Shown one piece after another: positions 1-6,372 of a DNA stretch of 8,118 nt. The stretch is taken from the NCBI GenBank assembly GCA_028701715.1, contig JAQVQF010000106.1:1-8118 (forward strand). Reading direction: 5' to 3'. Position numbers and translations under genes: made by a program. Numbering within the stretch: position 1 is the first letter of the stretch; every line of letters starts with the position of its first letter. The notes beneath the pieces were generated by a model. It worked only from the letters and a program-made list of their open reading frames with translations, was not told where the DNA came from and searched no databases. The stretch comes from Eubacteriales bacterium (GTDB taxonomy: Bacteria; Bacillota; Clostridia; Oscillospirales; CAG-382).

Positions 1-21
1 CCCTTTCCCTCAAGGGTAAGG
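1..21. repeat. Degenerate copy of a palindromic repeat
   Basis: Bases 2-21 form an imperfect palindrome (CCC 7-9 with GGG 14-16, CCTT-type arms outside, one T/T mismatch) around the loop TCAA. It and the following GGCTTTTA match the better preserved copy at 193-212 and the sequence after it. The window begins inside or just before this element. Confidence 0.5.
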
Positions 22-30
22 CTTTTACGC

Positions 31-135
31 GCAACGCCGACGCTTAACGCCAATGCACAACGCCAATGCACAACGCCAATGCACAACACCGACGCCAATG
101 CACAACGCCGACGCTCAATGCCGACGCTTAACGCC
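31..135. repeat. Array of alternating 6- and 7-base units, copy A
   Basis: The stretch is composed of short units sharing an AACGC/AATGC/GACGC core, such as CAATGCA, CAACGC, CGACGC, CGACGCT and TAACGC. CAATGCACAACGC (13 bases) occurs several times in succession between about 52 and 110, and CGACGCTNAAYGC-type units fill the end. It is open in one forward frame, but the predicted peptide (MHNANAQRQ...) merely reflects the repeat and has no supporting start signal. Confidence 0.75.
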
Positions 136-137
136 TC

Positions 138-171
138 ATTTGGGAAGACGCCTTATATGGGAGGACGCTTC
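138..171. repeat. Degenerate 17-bp tandem duplication
   Basis: Bases 138-154 and 155-171 are two adjacent 17-base units (ATTTGGGAAGACGCCTT and a copy with three differences). They sit between the first short-unit array and the second palindromic element. No function is evident. Confidence 0.5.
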
Positions 172-175
172 ATCC

Positions 176-212
176 ACCGCTGGCGCGGTCCCCCTTCCCC
201 TCAAGGGGAAGG
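176..212. repeat. Double palindromic repeat element
   Basis: Two stem-loops lie side by side: ACCGC/GCGGT (176-180 with 185-189) and CCTTCCCC/GGGGAAGG (193-200 with 205-212, loop TCAA). The pair followed by GGCTTTTAACG resembles an interspersed palindromic element that I associate with gut Clostridia genomes; the association is from memory and not checked. It could act on RNA 3' ends, or be a passively spreading repeat. Confidence 0.6.
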
Positions 213-221
213 CTTTTAACG

Positions 222-288
222 TACAACGCCAATGCACAACGCCGACGCCAATGCACAACGCCGACGCTCAACGCTTAATGCTTAACGT
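222..288. repeat. Array of alternating 6- and 7-base units, copy B
   Basis: The same unit family as at 31-135, again placed directly after a CCTTCCCC-type palindrome and a GGCTTTTAACG link: CAACGC, CAATGCA, CGACGC and, at the end, TCAACGC, TTAATGC, TTAACG. The end degenerates into an AT-rich stretch. Confidence 0.7.
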
Positions 289-440
289 TTTACAAACATT
301 TGTTTGCGTTAATATTTTATCACGCGATTTTCTTTTTGTCAAGAACATTTGTTCGTTTTGATTGAAAATTATTGCCGTCAATATTATGCCCGGAATATCA
401 AGTTCTGTATATTTATGTATATCAAATATAATCTAATGTA

Positions 441-470
441 TAAAAAGAAGCCGCATCGAAATGACGCAGC
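441..470 (-). terminator. Rho-independent terminator-like hairpin, minus strand
   Basis: On the minus strand GCTGCGTC (470-463) pairs with GATGCGGC (457-450) around a five-base loop, followed directly by TTCTTTTTA (449-441). Two of the eight pairs are G-U in the minus-strand RNA; in a plus-strand RNA they would be C-A mismatches, so the structure favours minus-strand transcription. It lies about 430 bases past the HA-repeat stop codon and may end read-through from the operon, or end a separate short transcript. Confidence 0.55.
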
Positions 471-566
471 TTGTTCAAATCAAACCGCAAGCCGCAGTAA
501 CCTGCTACGATAGGTGAGAGTGTATTAAGCGCAAAGAGCAAGCAAAAAAACGCAAAACCTTGAATA

Positions 567-609
567 AGGTTGAAGAAACCGCTTGCATAGCAAGCGGTTT
601 CTTCAACCT
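567..609. terminator. Perfect 20-bp inverted repeat, probable bidirectional terminator
   Basis: Bases 567-586 and 590-609 are exact reverse complements with a three-base loop (ATA). The core ACCGCTTGC/GCAAGCGGT is flanked in the stem by AAGAA on one side and TTCTT on the other, so each direction reads a GC-rich stem followed by a short T-rich stretch, as in bidirectional terminators. On the minus strand a run of seven T (550-544) follows after 16 bases. A smaller hairpin, AACCTT (556-561) with AAGGTT (566-571), overlaps it and would compete. A mobile palindromic repeat is the alternative reading. Confidence 0.55.
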
Positions 610-643
610 ATCTTATAAATAATTCAGTTTGTTAAAATAAAGT

Positions 644-685
644 AACTTGCGGCTTGAAACTTGCGGCTTGCAACTTGCAGTTTGC
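644..685. repeat. 14-bp tandem repeat, three copies
   Basis: Units at 644-657, 658-671 and 672-685: AACTTGCGGCTTGA, the same with final C, and AACTTGCAGTTTGC. The first two differ at one position. The array lies just right of the 20-bp hairpin. No coding role is apparent. Confidence 0.8.
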
Positions 686-719
686 ACATGCAATATTTAT
701 GCGGATAAAGTGATTTTTC

Positions 720-764
720 TGTGCGGTATGTGCAGTATGCGCGGCATGTGCGGTATGCGCGTTT
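720..764. repeat. 9-bp tandem repeat, five degenerate copies
   Basis: Five units of nine bases start at 720, 729, 738, 747 and 756: TGTGCGGTA, TGTGCAGTA, TGCGCGGCA, TGTGCGGTA and a final TGCGCGTTT. The period is a multiple of three, which keeps frames open across it on both strands, but neither frame has coding support. Confidence 0.75.
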
Positions 765-773
765 TGCCGCGGC

Positions 774-845
774 GTCCTCCGCATAAATGCGGGCGGCGTC
801 CTCCGCATAAATGCGGGCAGCGTCCTCCGCATAAATGCGGGCAAC
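774..845. repeat. 24-bp tandem repeat, three copies, each with an inverted repeat
   Basis: Units at 774-797, 798-821 and 822-845 are nearly identical, differing only in the last few bases. Each contains the 14-base palindrome CCGCAT-AA-ATGCGG (779-792, 803-816, 827-840). An inverted partial copy (ATTTATGCGGA) occurs at 695-705. The array ends 52 bases before the stop codon of the HA-repeat gene, so the palindromes would be at the 3' end of the operon transcript. Confidence 0.85.
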
Positions 846-897
846 CTTATTGCAGCAGCCCCATTTAATTGCTATGATAAAAATTCAAATAAAACCG

Positions 898-1854
898 TCA
901 AGTCAATCTGCCGGGAGGATTTATTGTATAATATCTTACCGAAGAGGGCTTCTGACGCTTTGTTTTCCAAGGCGAAATTTTTATTTTTTCAAGCAGTGTT
1001 TTTTGATATTCGGGGATTTTTATTTTATTTTCTCCGCTTAAACGATTTTTTTGCGCTATTATCCAATAGCCCGCGCTCTTGCCGTCGGGGCTTTTTACCG
1101 TGCGGCTTTTTGGTAAACGACCGTGCTTTTCCGCATAGTCCGCCACGAACGAATACATTTCCAGCCAACGTTTTCTTCGGTATGACAGGATATCCCAAAT
1201 CATGTTGATCCCGTTTAAAAGCTTAATCTGCTCGTCCGTAAGCAGTCCCCTTCTTACGGTATTATATTTTTCCCGCTGCGTATATATCCATTGACCGAGG
1301 CGGCAGCCGTCGGGAGTTATATAATGAAACGGCACCGCCAAATCGCCCTTTTCCCGACGATATACCACGGCGTATGCATACCACTTTTCCCAGGGAAAGC
1401 AGATTATTATATTCCACTTGATTCCTAAATTTTCAAGTTTGGCGGTTTTTTCCTTGTCCAGCTTACCGGAACGGTATTTTTTCCTCTGTTCCGAAATCCA
1501 GTTACCCAAACACATTTCGCCTTCCGTATACTCTATCGGAACATCAAGGTTACCGTATATTAGCTTATATCTTTTTGCGGCTCTATACCAGTTTTCCCAG
1601 GTGTCGCGGTGTTCAAGCTTCCATACCATACGGATGGCGTTAAGCTTTTCTATCTGGTCGGCGTTGATTACATACGAACGTTTTCCCTGGTAAGCGGCGC
1701 GTTGGCGGTTTATCCATCTGCCGAGCTTTACGCCGTCGGGTGTGATATATTCGGAAGGAATCAATAAATCGCCGTGCGTATTATAATACTCGGCCGCGTA
1801 CAGATACCACGCTTCCCAGGGTGTTCGTTTGCCGGACTTTTTAACAGACGGCAT
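898..1854 (-). CDS. Stand-alone tandem helicase-associated (HA) domain protein
   Basis: A 318-residue protein built from four repeats of about 70 residues: Trp13-Trp78, Trp86-Trp147, Trp155-Trp220 and Trp230-Trp296. Each follows the pattern W..WY..A..Y....G.L.VP..Y...DG..LG.WI..QR..Y........Q...L..I...W; good examples are YITPDGVKLGRWINRQR (36-52) and YITPDGCRLGQWIYTQR (178-194). The fourth copy is the most divergent. This matches the helicase-associated domain (PF03457), usually found at the C-terminus of DEAD/DEAH-type helicases, but no Walker or other motor motif is present. The domain is thought to bind nucleic acid; that is family-level inference. The protein is basic, with no signal peptide or membrane segment, so it should be cytoplasmic. 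The gene starts 22 bases after pilB, in the same direction, with a strong ribosome binding site, so it is probably the last gene of the pilus operon. Its role there is unknown. Confidence 0.85.
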   Translation of the reverse strand: MPSVKKSGKRTPWEAWYLYAAEYYNTHGDLLIPSEYITPDGVKLGRWINRQRAAYQGKRSYVINADQIEKLNAIRMVWKLEHRDTWENWYRAAKRYKLIYGNLDVPIEYTEGEMCLGNWISEQRKKYRSGKLDKEKTAKLENLGIKWNIIICFPWEKWYAYAVVYRREKGDLAVPFHYITPDGCRLGQWIYTQREKYNTVRRGLLTDEQIKLLNGINMIWDILSYRRKRWLEMYSFVADYAEKHGRLPKSRTVKSPDGKSAGYWIIAQKNRLSGENKIKIPEYQKTLLEKIKISPWKTKRQKPSSVRYYTINPPGRLT

Positions 1855-1862
1855 ATTAATAT

Positions 1863-1870
1863 TCCTCCTT
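1863..1870 (-). promoter_or_regulatory. Strong ribosome binding site of the HA-repeat gene
   Basis: The minus strand reads AAGGAGGA, eight bases before the ATG at 1854. It is the best Shine-Dalgarno match in the window, clearly better than those of pilB and the prepilin gene. It fixes the start and suggests that the HA-repeat protein is translated efficiently and independently of pilB. Confidence 0.75.
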
Positions 1871-1876
1871 CCGTAT

Positions 1877-3568
1877 TTATTCCATATACAAAGCCATAAG
1901 CTCCTGTATGCTTGTTATACCGTTGAGTACATAATTACGACAGTTTTCCCATAATGGTATCATTCCGTTTGTTTTTACCACTTCCCTTAGCTTTTCGGCT
2001 GTAATATTTTGCGTCATGGCGTTTCTTATATTTTCGTTTAAATGCATTATTTCATGTACCGCAATACGGCCTCTGTAGCCCGTATTGTTGCAGAACTGAC
2101 AGCCTTTTGGACGGTATACGCTGACGGGTTCGCGAAAACCAAGCATCGCCGTTTCCCTTTTGCTTGTCTTGGACCGTTTTTTACAGGCGGGACAAAGCCG
2201 CTTTACGAGACGTTGAGATATAACGCCTATCAACGCGTCGGCGACAAGATAATTGGAAACACCCATATCCGTAAGCCTTGTAAGGACCCCGGGAGCGTCG
2301 TTTGTATGTATTGTGCTGAATACAAGATGTCCGGTAATGGCCGCTCTTATTGCTATCTGAGCCGTTTCCTCGTCGCGTATCTCGCCTATCATAATAATAT
2401 CGGGGTCCTGACGCATTATGCTCCTGAGCGCCGTTGCGAAGGTCATATTGGCTTTATTGTTAACCTGAGTCTGGTTTATTCCCGGCATGGTGTATTCCAC
2501 GGGGTCCTCAACGGTTACTATATTTACATTGGGGCTGTTAACCTCACGCAGGAAGGTATAAAGCGTAGTGGATTTACCGCAGCCGGTAGGTCCGGACATC
2601 AATATAATTCCGTGAGGCTTTGAAAGCATTTTATCGACTATGCCATTGGCTTCCCTGGTAAAGCCCAGCTCTTCCCTTTTTAAATTAAACGCGCTTTTAT
2701 CAAGCACGCGTATGACGAATTTTTCACCGTGTACCGTCGGGAGAGTGGACACGCGGAAATCATATTCCGTTGCGTTTATCGACATATTTATTCTGCCGTC
2801 CTGCGGAATTCGTCTTTCGGCAATATTCATACCCGACATTATTTTAAGCCGCGCCGCTATGGCGGGGTATGATTCTATCGGAAATCTTGCTCTGTCGGAA
2901 AGCAGTCCGTCGATTCTGTACCTGATTCTAACTGTTTTTTCGGCCGGTTCGATATGTATATCGCTTGCTCTGAAAGGCACCGCTTCTTTTATTATGGAAT
3001 TTACAAGCCGCACGGCGGGAGCGTTGACGACGTCACGCTCGTCGTCGGATATATCCTCGGCTTTTTCGGCTCCCTGCTCGCCCGCTTTCCGTTCGCTGCT
3101 GTTATTTAAATCCTCAAGCGCTACCGCGGTAGAGCGAATGGCGGTTTCGCCGTCTATAAACTTATCTATCTGCGAAGGAGGCACAAGTATATAATTTACC
3201 GCACCCGTATAGAAAGCGGCGATTATGGACATTGCCGCAAAATCGAGCGGATGACCCGTCGCGACTATCATGATACCGTTGATATCAATATATATGGGAA
3301 CAAATTTATTCTTCCTCAGAAACTGCAGGTTAAAAACCTTAAGCAAATCCTTATCGACTTCCAGCATATCCATCTGAACATAGGGCATACAGTAATATTC
3401 ACCGAGCGCGTCGAGAGCTGCCGTTTCCGAGCATAAATTATGCGACAATATATATTTTTCCGCGGGAATATCAAGCTTTCCGCACTCGTCGAGAATCGAA
3501 TCCAAATCGCGTTTTTTAATTATTTTTTTGTAAAGGAAGAACAGCAGTATTTCATAATCCAGATTCAT
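1877..3568 (-). CDS. pilB: Pilus assembly ATPase PilB (GspE/PulE family)
   Basis: The hexameric cytoplasmic AAA+-like motor that powers pilus extension through PilC. Order of parts in 563 residues: an N-terminal GspE_N/MshEN-type domain (about 15-140), an acidic linker (about 150-180), the N2 domain with ASDIHIEP (201-208), then the RecA-like core with Walker A GPTGCGKST (326-334), Asp box TVEDPVEY (352-359), Walker B IIMIGEIRD (391-399) and His box GHLVFSTIHTN (413-423). A zinc-type tetracysteine (Cys459, Cys462, Cys490, Cys493) marks the extension-ATPase/GspE type; together with the N-terminal domain it rules out a PilT-type retraction ATPase. I do not see a clear RLGxxL c-di-GMP-binding motif in the N-terminal domain. 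The start at 3568 has GAAAGG about 11 bases upstream, a weak site. The 47-base gap from pilC is the largest in the operon and holds no obvious terminator or promoter. All catalytic motifs look intact. Confidence 0.96.
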   Translation of the reverse strand: MNLDYEILLFFLYKKIIKKRDLDSILDECGKLDIPAEKYILSHNLCSETAALDALGEYYCMPYVQMDMLEVDKDLLKVFNLQFLRKNKFVPIYIDINGIMIVATGHPLDFAAMSIIAAFYTGAVNYILVPPSQIDKFIDGETAIRSTAVALEDLNNSSERKAGEQGAEKAEDISDDERDVVNAPAVRLVNSIIKEAVPFRASDIHIEPAEKTVRIRYRIDGLLSDRARFPIESYPAIAARLKIMSGMNIAERRIPQDGRINMSINATEYDFRVSTLPTVHGEKFVIRVLDKSAFNLKREELGFTREANGIVDKMLSKPHGIILMSGPTGCGKSTTLYTFLREVNSPNVNIVTVEDPVEYTMPGINQTQVNNKANMTFATALRSIMRQDPDIIMIGEIRDEETAQIAIRAAITGHLVFSTIHTNDAPGVLTRLTDMGVSNYLVADALIGVISQRLVKRLCPACKKRSKTSKRETAMLGFREPVSVYRPKGCQFCNNTGYRGRIAVHEIMHLNENIRNAMTQNITAEKLREVVKTNGMIPLWENCRNYVLNGITSIQELMALYME

Positions 3569-3615
3569 ATATAACCCAGCCTTTCTTTAATACCGCAAAC
3601 GCAAATATTAAAGCC

Positions 3616-4824
3616 TTATTCCAAAGTCGTCATTATTGAAATCATGGGAGCGTATATCGCATAAAACATTAAACCCAGTAAACCTCCCATAACCACAAGC
3701 ATCACGGGCTGTATAAACTGCGACATAGCCGACAGAGAGTTTTCCACATGCTCGTCAAAATATCCGCAGGAACGCAGCAGTACCTGCCCTATCGAACCCG
3801 TTTTTTCCCCCACCGAAATCATTTGTATCAGCATCTGGGGAAACAGCTTGTATTTGTCGAGAGCGGTTGTAAGGCTTTCTCCCTGCTTAACCTCTTCAGC
3901 CGCCGCGGTAAAGCGTTTTTCGGTGTTTTTGTTCCCAAGCACGGCGGTAACGGATTTCATCGCATCGGTGAGATCCATACCGCTTTCAAGCAGCAAACCA
4001 AAGCTTCTCGCAAATCTGGCGCTTATCAACGCCTGCTGAACCTTGCCGAACACGGGCATGTCAAGCAATATGGTGTGCCAGATATATCTCCCCTTTTTTG
4101 TTTTGACCGCAAGCGTCAGTCCCCCGAAAACCACGGCGAGGGAAAGCATGATTTCTTTCCAATACCCCCTCACAAAACGGCTCAGTCCCATGATTTTTAC
4201 TGTGATGACGGGCATTTCGACTTCCAGGGAAGCCAGGGATTTTTCAAACGCCGGGATAACAAAGGCGACCATCAGCACTAATATGCCCACCATCAGCACC
4301 AGAAGTATTATCGGATAAACCATGGCGCTTCTGGCTTTCTTTTTTATGCGGGCGTCGGTTTCGTAGTAATCGGAAACGGTTCTCAGCACCTCGTCGAGCA
4401 TTCCGCTCTTTTCCCCGACACTTGTCATACCGGTAAAAAAAGCGGGGAAAACTTTCGGATATTTCGCCATCGCGTCGGATAACAGAACACCCGCCTTTAT
4501 ATCCTCGTAAACGCTGTCGAGAATCCGTTTGAAAAATGCGGTGTAATGCTGCTGCTTAAGTATTCCTATGCTGTTGACTATTGATACCCCTGAATTAATC
4601 ATTATCGCCAGCTGACGGCAAAAAGTATTTCTTTCATTGGGCTTTACTCTGCCGCTTACCGAAAAAAAAGATGCCTTTGTCTTGTCGGGCGCCTTCTGCG
4701 CTTTTATCAGATACAGCTTTTGCTTCGCCAGCTGAATTCTGAGATCCTTTTCGTCCTCCGCGATATATATGCCCTTAAGCTTTTTGTTGTTTATATTCAC
4801 GGCCGTGTAACTGTATTTTTGCAT
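3616..4824 (-). CDS. pilC: Pilus assembly platform protein PilC (GspF family)
   Basis: The integral-membrane platform on which pilins are assembled, driven by the cytoplasmic ATPase. The 402-residue length is typical. After a short N-terminal beta region (YSYTAVNINNKKLKGIYIAE), two homologous GspF domains are visible, about 66-190 and 265-392. Each carries the same internal motif, SVGEKSG (135-141) and SVGEKTG (337-343), and each begins with FxRxxx-like helices (FCRQLAIMINSGVSI; FARSFGLLLESGMDL). Three membrane segments are evident at about 167-191, 222-241 and 372-392. The ATG lies 9 bases after the pilD stop, and its AAGGTG ribosome binding site overlaps that stop codon with a 5-base spacer, so translation is probably coupled. 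PilB, its partner, is the next gene. No key feature is missing. Confidence 0.95.
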   Translation of the reverse strand: MQKYSYTAVNINNKKLKGIYIAEDEKDLRIQLAKQKLYLIKAQKAPDKTKASFFSVSGRVKPNERNTFCRQLAIMINSGVSIVNSIGILKQQHYTAFFKRILDSVYEDIKAGVLLSDAMAKYPKVFPAFFTGMTSVGEKSGMLDEVLRTVSDYYETDARIKKKARSAMVYPIILLVLMVGILVLMVAFVIPAFEKSLASLEVEMPVITVKIMGLSRFVRGYWKEIMLSLAVVFGGLTLAVKTKKGRYIWHTILLDMPVFGKVQQALISARFARSFGLLLESGMDLTDAMKSVTAVLGNKNTEKRFTAAAEEVKQGESLTTALDKYKLFPQMLIQMISVGEKTGSIGQVLLRSCGYFDEHVENSLSAMSQFIQPVMLVVMGGLLGLMFYAIYAPMISIMTTLE

Positions 4825-4833
4825 TATCGCACC

Positions 4834-5616
4834 TTAATCAAACAGTTTTAAATAATAATCTGTCACGGATTTCGCAAACAGCAGCGCCGCCGCCGTACCG
4901 AAGGCTAAATACGGTGCGAAAGGATATTCGGTATATCTGCCGTTTTTTCTTATCGTTTTTATCGTAATAATACACAGGCTCGCCGTAACCGACGCGACAA
5001 GCAAGCCGAACAACGCTCCCGAAAGGCCTAACATTAAGCCCGAAACCGCCGCGATGACAATATCCCCCTTACCCATGACTTCCCTTTTACTGATAAACCG
5101 CCCGGCAAGATAAAAAACAGCGAAGAAGCCTCCGCAGACGGCAAGGCTCACGATGTGATTAAACCATTTCCCCGCATCCCCGGTGACAAAGGCTGCCGTT
5201 GCAAGCGCCGCGTACACCGCGAGCAGCATATCGGGGATTTCAAGCGTCATCATATCGATAAAAGAAATGCAAATAAGCGCGGATAACGCAAACGCCGCAG
5301 CGGTCGCGTAATACGGACCGCTTTCCCATAGCCTCCAGACGCAAAGCAGCCAGGCGGCTGCGTTTAGTAATTCGACAGCCATATAGCGGAACGAAATTCG
5401 CCCGCCGCAGCGTCTGCATTTCCCCCCGAGGAGGATATAGGACAGCACGGGTATGTTGTCATACCACCGTATGGTGCCGCCGCACAGCGGACAGCGAGAG
5501 CGGGGACGCGCAAGGCTCTGCCCGGCGGGCAGCCTGTATATAACCACATTTAAAAACGAACCGATGCACAGCCCCAGCGAGCCTGCCATTATGTAAACTG
5601 CCGTCATATTAAGCAT
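4834..5616 (-). CDS. pilD: Prepilin peptidase / N-methyltransferase (PilD/GspO/ComC family)
   Basis: A polytopic inner-membrane aspartyl protease that cuts prepilins after the leader Gly and methylates the new N-terminus. Visible hallmarks: N-terminal GSFLNVVIYRLP (19-30); a cytoplasmic zinc-type domain with two cysteine pairs, CPLC (42-45) and CRRC (67-70), as in bifunctional enzymes; the first catalytic aspartate in FIDMMTLEIPD (Asp121) and the second in the GxGD signature MGKGD (Asp185); and the C-terminal PFAPYLAFG motif (232-240). About seven or eight hydrophobic segments follow one another. The 260-residue length is normal for the family. The start at 5616 has AAAGG seven bases upstream; a second Met three codons later is less well placed. 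The gene begins 15 bases after the preceding stop and ends 9 bases before pilC. Its substrates are presumably the prepilins encoded just upstream. Confidence 0.95.
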   Translation of the reverse strand: MLNMTAVYIMAGSLGLCIGSFLNVVIYRLPAGQSLARPRSRCPLCGGTIRWYDNIPVLSYILLGGKCRRCGGRISFRYMAVELLNAAAWLLCVWRLWESGPYYATAAAFALSALICISFIDMMTLEIPDMLLAVYAALATAAFVTGDAGKWFNHIVSLAVCGGFFAVFYLAGRFISKREVMGKGDIVIAAVSGLMLGLSGALFGLLVASVTASLCIITIKTIRKNGRYTEYPFAPYLAFGTAAALLFAKSVTDYYLKLFD

Positions 5617-5631
5617 CGCATAGCCTTTCCG

Positions 5632-5976
5632 TCATTCGCCGTATTTCCATTTATAAACATTTCCCGCGCCGTCGGTAATCACGGTGAGCAGCACAACGCC
5701 GTCGCGGCTCTTGACGGTCAGGGTATTATCCTCCGTATAAATATAAAAATCGCTTTGATAATCCTCCCCGGCGACATCCGCGCCGCGAAGAAAATCCTCC
5801 CCCACGGTATCCAATCGCCTTGAAAAATCAAACGCCCGCAATTCCGCCTTCCAGTCCTGCGACGCGCCGGAAGCCAACGCCGCCAGCGCCGTACACAGCG
5901 CCATCACGACAGCCATCGTCACCGCGCAGGCGGCAAGCACAACGCCTTTTTTTGCTCTGACGCTCTTTTGTATCAT
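5632..5976 (-). CDS. Small prepilin-like protein lacking the mature Glu5
   Basis: A 114-residue protein with a basic N-terminus (MIQKSVRAKKG), a long hydrophobic helix (residues 12-36, VVLAACAVTMAVVMALCTAL onward) and a soluble tail of about 78 residues ending in strand-like segments (DFYIYTEDNTLTVKS, GVVLLTVITDG, GNVYKWKYGE). The shape is that of a prepilin: KKG followed by VVL could be a processing site after Gly11. However, mature position 1 is Val rather than Phe, and position 5 is Ala (Ala16) rather than Glu. Loss of Glu5 is known for the GspK/PilX-type tip subunits, and the R/K-G-V-x-L start is reminiscent of them, but this protein is far shorter than GspK. The gene starts inside the stop of the preceding prepilin gene (TGATG, one-base overlap) and has a GAGGTG ribosome binding site 4 bases upstream. 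A simple membrane-anchored accessory protein is the alternative. Confidence 0.65.
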   Translation of the reverse strand: MIQKSVRAKKGVVLAACAVTMAVVMALCTALAALASGASQDWKAELRAFDFSRRLDTVGEDFLRGADVAGEDYQSDFYIYTEDNTLTVKSRDGVVLLTVITDGAGNVYKWKYGE

Positions 5977-6368
5977 CAGCCACCTCTTACATACCTGTCG
6001 GGCAATTTATATATCACTCTCCCGCCGCTGTCGTAAATGACGGCAAAAAAGCAATTGTCTTCGATATCAACCTCAATCCGCCAGGAATAGCTGTCCTTCG
6101 TCGCAGCCGTCCCGTCCGCGGAATAATAGAAAATACAATCCTCCGGCGCTTCCGATCCCGTGAGAAGGCTGACGCCGCTTTCGAAATCGCCCGACTTGAA
6201 GCAGGCCAACAGACAGTCCAGCTTATTTAATGCCAGCGAATACCTTTCATATTTTCCCTGCGTTTTTACCGCGTACACCACGGTGGAAAAAGCCGCCGCG
6301 GACATAACGGCGATAAGCGCCAAAGCTATGGCGCATTCCGCAAGGGTGAATCCCTTTCTGCCGTTCAT
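5976..6368 (-). CDS. Type IV prepilin / pseudopilin with canonical processing site
   Basis: A 130-residue protein with a textbook class III signal: basic leader MNGRKG, predicted cleavage after Gly6, mature N-terminus FTLAE with Phe7 and the conserved Glu at mature position 5 (Glu11), then a hydrophobic helix to about residue 34. The C-terminal 95 residues form a small soluble domain with four cysteines (52, 56, 78, 106), ending in strand-like segments (SYSWRIEVDI, CFFAVIYDSG). It should be cleaved and N-methylated by the peptidase encoded two genes downstream. The start is fixed by the leader, yet the 4-base gap from the preceding TAA has no recognisable Shine-Dalgarno sequence (TTTAAAGCC precedes the ATG), which suggests reinitiation by ribosomes finishing the PilM-like gene. 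Whether it is the major or a minor subunit cannot be told; its short length and place in the operon suggest a minor one. Confidence 0.88.
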   Translation of the reverse strand: MNGRKGFTLAECAIALALIAVMSAAAFSTVVYAVKTQGKYERYSLALNKLDCLLACFKSGDFESGVSLLTGSEAPEDCIFYYSADGTAATKDSYSWRIEVDIEDNCFFAVIYDSGGRVIYKLPDRYVRGG

Positions 6369-6372
6369 GGCT

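Larger units (their letters stand above)
289..643. other. AT-rich intergenic stretch without a supported gene
   Basis: Apart from the two hairpins at 441-470 and 567-609, I see no open frame of note, no tRNA-like fold and no riboswitch I can name. Some promoter-like sequence exists on the plus strand (TTGATT at 358-363, 18 bases before TATTAT at 382-387), but in such AT-rich DNA this is weak. Between 470 and 566 the sequence is GC-moderate and could be part of a non-coding transcript bounded by the two hairpins. Confidence 0.4.

Noticed and set aside
53..361. Forward open frame of 102 codons starting MHNANAQRQ
   Set aside because: It runs through the short-unit arrays, has repetitive composition, no ribosome binding site and no resemblance to a protein family.
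358..432. Plus-strand promoter (TTGATT with TATTAT, or the TATAAT at 427-432)
   Set aside because: The sequence is very AT-rich so such matches are expected by chance; the TATAAT has no acceptable -35 partner and no gene follows on the plus strand.
440..610. Riboswitch (for example c-di-GMP or cobalamin type)
   Set aside because: I cannot match the conserved core of any class I know, and no plus-strand gene lies downstream.
632..844. Minus-strand frame with MRRTPPAF and HTAHAAHTAHTA repeats
   Set aside because: It is the reverse reading of the same arrays; it ends in AT-rich DNA and has no start signal or family match.
774..845. CRISPR-like array
   Set aside because: The 24-base units are directly adjacent with no spacers, and no cas gene is present.
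647..868. Forward frame encoding a cysteine-rich 73-residue peptide with RRPPHKCG-type repeats
   Set aside because: The start is TTG without a ribosome binding site, and both the cysteines and the repeats follow from the 14-, 9- and 24-bp arrays.
898..1854. Fragment of a helicase that lost its motor by frameshift
   Set aside because: The gene has its own strong ribosome binding site and ATG, the upstream sequence is the intact end of pilB, and no helicase remnant is visible.
1877..3568. PilT retraction ATPase
   Set aside because: The N-terminal domain, 563-residue length and the four-cysteine zinc motif indicate the PilB/GspE extension type.
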